Assembly (NCBI GenBank): GCA_029582265.1
Contig: CM055837.1
Location: 3,953,148 to 4,017,147, forward strand
From: Zoroaster sp. YZ-2022
Lineage: Eukaryota; Echinodermata; Asteroidea; Forcipulatida; Zoroasteridae
DNA: 64,000 nt
Reading direction: 5' to 3'
The notes under the pieces were generated by a model. It was not told where the DNA came from. It worked only from the letters and a program-made list of their open reading frames with translations, and did no database searches. Below are positions 57,085 through 64,000 of the stretch, in pieces; position 1 is the stretch's first letter, and the number at the start of each line of letters is the position of its first letter. The translations under genes and the position numbers were made by a program.

Positions 57085-57875
57085 TATCTTGATTCAGATT
57101 AATACTCATAGAAGCAATTTTGCCAACATTACCAATGCTGTACCTTCCCTTCAATGTATATCTTGATTCAAAGAGAGTAAGCATACTCATAGAAGCAATT
57201 TTGCCAACATCACCAATGTCGTACCTTCCCATCAATGTATATCTTGATTCAAAGAGAGTAAGCATACTCATAGAAGCAGTTTCGCCAACATTACCAATGC
57301 TGTACCTTCCCTTCAATGTATATCTTGATTCAAAGAGAGTAAGCATACTCATAGAAGCAGTTTTGCCAACATTACCAATGTTGTACCTTCCCATCAATGT
57401 ATATCTTGATTCAAAGAGAGTAAGCATACTCATAGAAGCAGTTTCGCCAACATCACCAATGTTGTACCTTCCCTTCAATGTATATCTTGATTCAAAGAGA
57501 GTAAGCATACTCATAGAAGCAGTTTGGCCAACATTACCAATGTTGTACCTTCCCATCAATGTATATCTTGATTCAAAGAGAGTAAGCATACTCATAGAAG
57601 CAGTTTGGCCAACATTACCAATGTTGTACCTTCCCATCAATGTATATCTTGATTCAAAGAGAGTAAGCATACTCATAGAAGCAGTTTGGCCAACATTACC
57701 AATGTTGTACCTTCCCATCAATGTATATCTTGATTCAAAGAGAGTAAGCATACTCATAGAAGCAGTTTGGCCAACATTACCAATGTTGTACCTTCCCTTC
57801 AATGTATATCTTGATTCAAAGAGAGTAAGCATACTCATAAGCAGTTTCGCCAACAATACTAATGTTGTACCTTCC
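57085..57875. repeat. 81-bp tandem array, ~9.5 copies
   Basis: The unit runs TATATCTTGATTCAAAGAGA ... TAAGCATACTCATAGAAGCA ... CCAACATTACCAATGTTGTA ... CCTTCCCATCAATG. The period is exactly 81 (27 codons), so long frames stay open on both strands (279 and 253 codons). Relatives are at 8030-8110, 8460-8560 and 32872-33060. Considered non-coding. Confidence 0.95.
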
Positions 57876-57877
57876 AT

Positions 57878-58078
57878 TTAAAGGGACAATATCGTCACGA
57901 TCGGAGCAGACTTTCAACAGGGCATGGAATCGGTGTCCCAGTTTAAGATGAACACAGTGACTGAAAATTACTTGCTCATTTATGCAGCAGCAATGACCTT
58001 ATCATGTGGGATATTATTTTCAGTCACCAGGACTCTGATTCCATGCCCTGTTGATTGTGGTGACATTGTCCCTTTAAA
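57878..58078 (+). mobile_element. Palindromic MITE family A, copy near the array
   Basis: TTAAAGGGACAATATCGTCA to GATTGTGGTGACATTGTCCC then TTTAA. About 20 bp shorter in the right half than other copies. Confidence 0.85.
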
Positions 58079-58227
58079 GTTGTGCGTGCCTTTAACTGTT
58101 AACTGTTACAAACGCAGCACAAACTAGTACATATATGTCGGCCGAATGGGAATTATACGTCATTCATGCCAACAGGGGATTATCCACTTATGTTGACTCG
58201 CATTACACTATTGAATGTGTATATTGT

Positions 58228-58253
58228 CAGATTAAAAGTCTGATCTCTACCGA
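58228..58253 (-). pseudogene. tRNA-Lys(TTT) fragment outside the array
   Basis: CAGATTAAAAGTCTGATCTC and ACCGA keep only the anticodon arm and part of the D arm. Confidence 0.75.
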
Positions 58254-58301
58254 CACAAGGAAAACTTCAGACAAATTGCTATAAGAATGAGCAATAAAAT
58301 A

Positions 58302-58374
58302 AGGCACCGCTCGGATTCGAACCGGGGATCTCCTGTTTACTAGACAGGCGCTTTGCCAACTAAGCCACGGCGCC
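58302..58374 (-). tRNA. trnT-AGU: tRNA-Thr(AGT), outlying copy
   Basis: Full length with acceptor GGCGCCG/CGGTGCC and loop CTAGTAA. One T-stem mismatch (GCTCGG) is shared with unit 1. Array spacers flank it. Confidence 0.85.
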
Positions 58375-58473
58375 ACACACGACACTTGGCAAGAACTAAT
58401 AGTCTATTTTGTGAAACTATGACCTGCGATGCGGTATGTGTACACCTTAACAGAAAAGTTAACAAAATAAACA

Positions 58474-58546
58474 CGCCCGGTAGGGAAGTTGAACCCATGA
58501 CTCTCAGATTAAAAGTCTGATGCTCTACCGACTGAGCTAACTGGGC
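58474..58546 (-). tRNA. trnK-UUU: tRNA-Lys(TTT), outlying copy
   Basis: Full length with three changes (TAGGGAAGTT, GACTCTCAG, AACTGGGC). The Thr(TGT) expected between it and the previous gene is deleted. Confidence 0.8.
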
Positions 58547-58625
58547 TCTGACGGAACTGGCAAAAGATGAGTTTAAATATTTAAACCCTTATCTTGATTG
58601 AGAGAAGCATAGGCCTACACATTCC

Positions 58626-58800
58626 CTTTAAAGGGACAGTATTGTCACAATCAGAGCAGACTTTTAACAGGGCATGGAATCGGTGTCCCAGTTTAAGATG
58701 AACACAGTGACTAAAAATTACTAGCTCATTTATGCAGCAGCAATGGTTATGACCTTATCATGTGGGCTATTATTTTCAGTCACCGATATTATAGACATTA
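58626..58800 (+). mobile_element. MITE family A, right-truncated copy
   Basis: TTAAAGGGACAGTATTGTCA and the left half are present; the match ends after TTTTCAGTCACCGAT. Confidence 0.75.
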
Positions 58801-58999
58801 TTTTCAGTCATCTTATTAATCTAATATTATTCACCAACATTTTTAAAGCCCTTTTCACACGACTGGTATTTGCTATGTTTTAGCATGTATGCGATTAATC
58901 AAGATCCTTTGTTAAAACGGTCTCGTGTGAAACGGCATATAGACAATGTTTTGTATAGCCTCCAAGATAACACATTGGTGTTGATTGTAACATACAATC

Positions 59000-59005
<6 letters not shown>

Positions 59006-59071
<66 letters not shown>
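59006..59071. repeat. (TA)n microsatellite
   Basis: About 33 perfect TA copies directly abutting the left end of the Penelope-like element. Confidence 0.95.
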
Positions 59072-59076
<5 letters not shown>

Positions 59077-59103
59077 TTGTAGTAAAACTAGTGGAACGCT
59101 GGT

Positions 59104-59148
59104 AGTTGTAACTCCGAGTTTCACGCGTTATGCGATCATCAGACAACT
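59104..59148 (-). ncRNA. Hammerhead ribozyme (left terminal repeat)
   Basis: Minus-strand copy, identical to the right one: conserved CTGATGA and GAAA with stem I AGTTGT/ACAACT. Details are given at 60692-60736. Confidence 0.85.
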
Positions 59149-59210
59149 GATAGTCACCAAGTGGTTACTCCTATATATAGGCCTACACGTTCACGTACAG
59201 ATTACTCGCT

Positions 59211-60546
59211 TCCATATCGGAAAGCCTGCTGAGAAAAGCCATAGCCTTCGCTAAAAAACACGCTCACATCTCCCAACAAGACACCAAGATCATCATGCAC
59301 GCCAGGAAGTCTCTACTAATCGACAAAGGCACGCCATGGAGGAAAAAAGGCAACAATGACCTCTTCGACGTAACAATGGGCAGCTACGACGGGGCTGAGG
59401 TATGCGAGTTGGTAGGCCTCTACATCCTGGACACCTTATCAAAACGGTATGGGAAAGAAGGAATTGGACTCTACAGGGACGACAGCTTGGCAGTCTTCAA
59501 AAACATCACTGGCAGCAGAGCCGACCGAATCAGGAAGGACATAACAAAGTTATTTAAGGAACTCGTCCTAAGCATCACAATCGACGGTAACCTAAAGATC
59601 ACGAACTTTCTCGACATCACCTTCAATCTGAACAACGGAAAGCACTACCCCTTCCGGAAACCAAACGACCGACCCATGTACATCCACAAGCAGTCTAACC
59701 ACCCGCCTAACATCATCAAGAACCTACCCGCCTCCATCAGCCGACGTATATCGGGCACCTCGCACGATGAAGAAATCTTCAAGAAAGCCTCCCCAGCTTA
59801 CGAGGACGCACTAAGATCCAGCGGATACACGGAAGGCCTCACCTACATCGATAGCCAACCTACTAAGGAAAAACGGAACAGGCAGCGCAACGTCATCTGG
59901 TTCAACCCTCCATTCAGCAAAAACGTGACAACAAACATTGGCGGTATATTCCTGAAACTCATCGGCAAGCACTTCCCGAGGAACTCCAAACTGAACAAGA
60001 TATTCAACAGGAACACGGTCAAGATCAGTTACAGCTGCATGCCCAACATCGCCAGTATCATCAAGGCACACAACAAACAAGTCTCATCGAACGACAAAGG
60101 GACCGACCGTAAGGACTGCAACTGCCGCAAGAAAGACCTATGCCCTCTGCAAGGAAAGTGCCAGGCCAGCAACATCATCTACAATGCCGAAGTTAAGCAA
60201 CCAAACAACTCTCAACTGTACATAGGTCTCACCGCGCCTCCATTCAAGCTAAGATACGGCAACCACACACAGTCTTTCAGGCATGAGAAGTACCAGAACA
60301 GCACGGAACTCTCCAAGCACATTTGGCAATTGGAACAAGAAACCATTCACCATCAACTGGTCGGTAGCCTGTAGATCTCAAGCATACAACAGCGAATCGA
60401 AACGGTGCAACCTTTGCCTCACAGAGAAGCTCTCCATCATAAACGCCGACAAGAGGATACTCCTGAACAAACGACCCGAACTCATATCAAAATGCCGCCA
60501 TGAAAACAAGTTCTACCTCTGCAACTTCAAAAGCGATGACACGTGA
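59211..60546 (+). pseudogene. Penelope-like RT/GIY-YIG coding fragment with frameshift
   Basis: The frame is open from the end of the left terminal repeat (TCC at 59211), 28 codons before the first ATG (59295). Counting from that ATG: MGSYDGAEVCELVGLY at 28-43; the reverse-transcriptase catalytic YRDD at 60-63; FLDITF at 105-110; a Cys cluster CNC...LCPLQGKC at 275-289; GIY-YIG endonuclease motifs YNAEV and LYIGLT (296-313), Arg320 and a STELSKHIW segment with the likely catalytic Glu338. The frame then shifts near 60330-60340 and homologous sequence continues in frame +1 (KRCNLCLTEK, LNKRPELISKCRH) to TGA at 60544-60546. The RT fingers and N-terminus are missing. Clade within the endonuclease-bearing Penelope-like elements was not determined. 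Confidence 0.9.
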
Positions 60547-60691
60547 CGAGGAACAGTACCGCGTCAACAAACCACAAACAAGCTTACACACAAGGCCCGC
60601 AAACAATAGGTAATTACCACGCATCATTGAGCGAGTAATCTGTACGTGAACGTGTAGGCCTATATATAGGAGTAACCACTTGGTGACTATC

Positions 60692-60736
60692 AGTTGTCTG
60701 ATGATCGCATAACGCGTGAAACTCGGAGTTACAACT
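60692..60736 (+). ncRNA. Hammerhead ribozyme (right terminal repeat)
   Basis: Stem I strand AGTTGT (60692-60697), core CTGATGA (60698-60704), stem II CGC/GCG with loop ATAAC, core GAAA (60718-60721), short stem III ACTC/GAGT (A60721 pairs T60729), T at the cleavage position (60730), then stem I strand ACAACT (60731-60736), a perfect 6-bp match. A very short stem III is typical of hammerheads in Penelope-like elements. Confidence 0.88.
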
Positions 60737-60823
60737 ACCAGCGTTCCACTAGTTTTACTACAAGTATAATACGCTCTGTCTATGTGGCATTGAGCACTCT
60801 ACTTCAAGATAGACCGCTACATT

Positions 60824-60825
<2 letters not shown>

Positions 60826-60865
<40 letters not shown>
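60826..60865. repeat. (TA)n microsatellite
   Basis: About 20 TA copies, 58 bp to the right of the Penelope-like element. Confidence 0.92.
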
Positions 60866-60867
<2 letters not shown>

Positions 60868-60910
60868 AGTGTTGTAACAGGTTGATCAGATTATTATTCA
60901 CAACATTTCA

Positions 60911-61205
60911 TAGACAATGTTTAAGTAAGACTAATTGCGGTGACACCATGTGGAATCTCAATTGAGTAGTAATTAGTTCTGAAAAGAACTGGAGGTACAA
61001 CTCGACGTTTCGATCAGTGTGCTCTGATCGTCCTCAGGAGAAACACTGATCGAAACGTCAGAGCACACTGATCGAAACGTCGAGTTGTACCTCCAGTTCT
61101 TTTCAGAACTAATTACTACTCAATTGAGATTCCACATGTCACCGCAATTAGTCTTACTTATCATCCTCACCCTGCAAAGCTACAAGTTTTACATAGACAA
61201 TGTTT
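60911..61205. mobile_element. Penelope-related hairpin element with 14-bp target duplication
   Basis: CATAGACAATGTTT at 60911-60924 and 61192-61205 flank an inverted pair: AAGTAAGACTAATTGCGGTG through GAACTGGAGGTACAACTCGA and its complement. Each arm holds a hammerhead-like word set (CTGAGGA, paired GATCAG/CTGATC, GAAACGTC). Same family as 25556-25742 and 27556-27716. Confidence 0.82.
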
Positions 61206-62570
61206 GTCTCGCCCCAGTATTACACAATGGGTTGCAATTGATCTTATGGACTCCAGCCATTGTAACGTTCACGCGGTGTCGACGCTCTTTCATTTTTGTG
61301 ACGGCTTTGGTACTCACATTTCTGTTCACTTATCACAAAATATCCAACGGCAAAATTCATTCTAAAAAATACCATAAATTCAGTTTAATATCACATAATG
61401 CGTCGCAATTGTTCGTTCAATCATTGTAAGGTGTCTTAATCGTTGCAAACACTTCGGTTTTACAACAAAAATTTACCATTTTCCCCGTCTCCACTCCTGC
61501 ACAATCTGCAGCAACCTGGTTATTTCACAAATTGTTCTGTGAAAAAGCAACAATGTCAATGACTTGATGGACACATCTCGTTGATCCCAATTAAGACAAT
61601 TTATATCAAATCAGAAAAACGAGGGGATTTTTTCCCAACAGCAGATGGCGACTTCTGGCTCTGACGGCTCTAACTCAAATTCGTCTTGTACTCCGGAACC
61701 AAACGGTCGACATCACTGCTTGCGCTCGTTAAATAATTATACTCACGTCCAGACGGACCGAATGAGAGTATTAACCCTTCACTAGCTGTTTCCAAAGTGA
61801 ATTATATAAGCAATAGCTCTCCTCAACCAGTTGTAGGCCTACATCATCCCACGGTCAGATGTACAACCGAATTAAGGTCTTTTTCATAGTCACATTTATC
61901 CAAATCGCCTCGAGTACCAAAGTTTCTAACTGCGTGCGTTGCAAGTCTGCTTGTGTGCTTTGAAAGAGGGAAGAATGCGAATCATTATAATTTGCAGATA
62001 AATAAGTCCCATTTGTGACAGGCAGACGAAAGTCGATTAATTATAAATCCATTCTTCGGCACTCTTGTTTACGTATAAGCTCGGGTCACGAGCTCGATTT
62101 GAATTCTATTTTTGAGATGATTAGGCCTAAACGAGTTTGAAGTCGTCCACAATTTCTACAATCGTACAGATTGTGTCATTTTATAATTTAAGGTAGAAAT
62201 GCGTCAATGGTTCACTCTCTCTCTATACGCCTAGACTCATCTTGGTATACTTTGGCGAAATCGTATCCTTCTCAGAAATCTTAAGTCGCAGTTCATTAAC
62301 AGTTTTTGTGGAGTGATAGCATTATAACCAAAATATCGATTGTTTTCATCACTATGTTTGCGCTCGGAAACGAAAACAGTTCCACGAATACGAACAAATG
62401 TTGCCAGATATTTACTTTATCTATCTCCAGGTGAAATTGTTAGCCATCCATGCAAGTTATTTTCTGTTCAATAAAACTTCTTCAAAATAAAAGATGCAGA
62501 CGATGACTCAAAAGTAGACCTATCACTAAATAATTGTGTGAGTCCCGCTCTCTCTACTGCAGTTCCAGTG
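61206..62570. other. Intergenic; one small candidate ORF
   Basis: 61645-61785 is a 46-codon plus frame from ATGGCG (MATSGSDGSNSNSSCTPEP...) that resembles a protein N-terminus but has no supporting exon. Otherwise nothing recognised. Confidence 0.4.
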
Positions 62571-62796
62571 TTTGAGTCTCTTGCGTGGCCAGGGATACGA
62601 GCTTTATAACGATCTTTGGAGGATCTTTTTATACATCTTTGGAGGACACTGTCTTTTCAAGGGAGGTAACGACCGGGACCTGCTGGGTTCCTCTGGAGGG
62701 AAAAATTCAATCATTTCTACTGATCGGGCAGGTAGAATTTCATTACAGAAAATAGATTCGATCTTTGAGAGTTACTGGAGATATTAACCCCCAACC

Positions 62797-62945
62797 ACCA
62801 CCACCACCACCACCACCACTAATAACATTTACAAACAGGAAGATTGTATTATTAATAACAACAACAACAACAACAACAATAATAATAATAATATTAAAGA
62901 TTTGTAGCGCACACATATCCACCCTGCTGGGCGCTCAAGGTGCAG
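62797..62945. repeat. (CCA)n, (ACA)n(AAT)n and minus-strand SINE 3' fragment
   Basis: CCA repeats at 62797-62819; ACA then AAT repeats at 62857-62893. Then TTTGTAGCGCACACATATCC and GGGCGCTCAAGGTGC match the 3' part of the tRNA-Leu SINE family in reverse. Confidence 0.7.
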
Positions 62946-63360
62946 AAACAAAGAAAAAACAAGAATACAAACAATATACAATGATAGCATAGAAAAAAAT
63001 TATGTACCGAGATACATGTACCTACAATGCACTTACAAATATACATCATCTTTGAAGAATTGTGACATAAGATGAATTTTAAGCAGCGACTTAAATCTAG
63101 TTATACTATGACAAGATTTGAGTTTAGTTGATTTTGAGTTTAATTGGAAGAAGTAGGAGTCATCCAGAATGGTTTTTAAAAATACTAATCATAATACAAA
63201 TACAGCCATTTTTGTATATTGCTTCTAAATATTTTATAACCATAATGAGCCTATATTTCATTGAAAACAACGTATTTACGTCCCCTAGATGCAATTCCCA
63301 TACATTTTTTATTTATTTATCTCTACTTTGGTAAATGTTCCACTGGTTTATCCAACTTGG

Positions 63361-63650
63361 TTCCTCCTGTTAGGGTGTTTGAGGGAGAAACTTGGCTTTC
63401 TGCCTCTTCTCATCCTAGCTATACCTAGATGTAGAACAAAACGTTATACTACTAGCCTTTTCCCTCATGCTGTATCTCTTTGGGAATTTCTTGCCTGGTG
63501 CATGTTTCCCTTCATCCTATGATCTATCCTGCTTCAAGAGGAATCTCAATTCCCACATTCAGCTCCTCTGAGTCTTTTTACTTTAGCCTTGTTCAGGGCG
63601 AATATGTATAAAAACAACCAAACCAAACCAAACCAAATCAAATCAAACTT
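63361..63650 (+). mobile_element. 3' end of a non-LTR retrotransposon
   Basis: The translated plus strand reads IPRCRTKRYTTSLFPHAVSLW. A +1 frame then gives YDLSCFKRNLNSH and a stop, resembling the C-terminus of CR1/L2-type LINE polymerases (RTKRY...SFFP..IRLWN...FKR). An (AACCA)n-like tail follows at 63613-63648. Frameshifted remnant. Confidence 0.6.
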
Positions 63651-64000
63651 TAAATATCAGTCAGCGATGGTAGAAGGAGCCTTTAAATACACAGCATTAT
63701 CAAGCCAATTATTTAAGTAGGCTATTCGGTCATCTTAATTGGGGATGACACGCGAATAGGTTTGCGGTGGCAAATTACACAGGACCTAATAATATAAGGC
63801 CAATTTGTTTGCATCCAAAAACGCGTAGCTGCTATATATGTCATATAAAATATTCGCCCTTGGAGAAGGCTACACAAATGACATAATTATAATGGCACGT
63901 GGTAGCATGCGATTGTTGCTAATCTAATAATTATCAGGACGCACAACGGCATGTTGATGAAGCGTGGCTGTGTGAAAGAGATACCACTCATACCATACGC
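63651..64000. other. Intergenic to window end, nothing recognised
   Basis: No supported feature on either strand. Confidence 0.5.

Larger units (their letters stand above)
59072..60768 (+). mobile_element. Penelope-like retroelement, 5'-truncated, with inverted termini
   Basis: Identical 139-bp terminal repeats in opposite orientation (59072-59210 and 60630-60768; outer ends TATACTTGTAGTAAAACTAG and complement) enclose the C-terminal part of a reverse transcriptase and a GIY-YIG endonuclease. Each terminal repeat contains a hammerhead ribozyme. Inverted copies of the terminal repeat around a truncated body are known for Penelope-like elements. The coding part is frameshifted, so this copy is not autonomous. 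Exact repeat identity suggests recent insertion. Confidence 0.93.

Noticed and set aside
63289..63522. 77-codon hydrophobic plus frame as a new membrane protein
   Set aside because: The C-terminal half resembles a LINE polymerase end, continues in another frame and is followed by a LINE-like tail.

Overview
This is a metazoan nuclear window. It has spliced genes with GT-AG introns, tRNA-derived SINEs, Penelope-like retroelements and many short inverted-repeat transposons (MITEs). The repeat style fits a marine invertebrate, perhaps an echinoderm, but the sequence alone does not fix the species.

Layout. 1-16 kb is gene-poor and holds minisatellites (23, 17 and 22 bp), a perfect (ATT)125 tract and several MITE families. 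16.7-21.1 kb on the minus strand is ARL6 (BBS3, a ciliary ARF-like GTPase): five coding exons, 183 aa, ending in a 17-nt micro-exon. 24.2-28.5 kb on the plus strand is TFB1M (mitochondrial 12S rRNA dimethyladenosine transferase): seven coding exons, 316 aa. The two genes diverge across about 3.1 kb that is full of repeats. 30.7-34.4 kb on the minus strand is an unrecognised three-exon gene (451 aa) that converges on TFB1M. A candidate orphan terminal exon lies at 35.05-35.22 kb.

38.2-56.2 kb is the outstanding region: a tandem array of about 36 units of ~490 bp. Each unit carries three minus-strand tRNA genes, in transcribed order Thr(TGT), Thr(AGT), Lys(TTT). That is about 108 tRNA genes or remnants in 18 kb. 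The typical unit has a T-run pol III terminator after each gene. A 500-N gap interrupts the array, a small MITE has inserted in one spacer, both edges fall inside tRNA genes, and a dispersed remnant lies at 58.2-58.5 kb.

57-64 kb is repeat-rich. It has an 81-bp tandem array and a 5'-truncated Penelope-like element (reverse transcriptase end plus GIY-YIG endonuclease) whose identical inverted termini each contain a hammerhead ribozyme. It also has a second Penelope-related hairpin element with a 14-bp target duplication, and a LINE 3' end.

The protein-coding genes are housekeeping or ciliary and show no operon-like relation. Their introns have been heavily colonised; one SINE tail lies 12 bp from an ARL6 splice acceptor.
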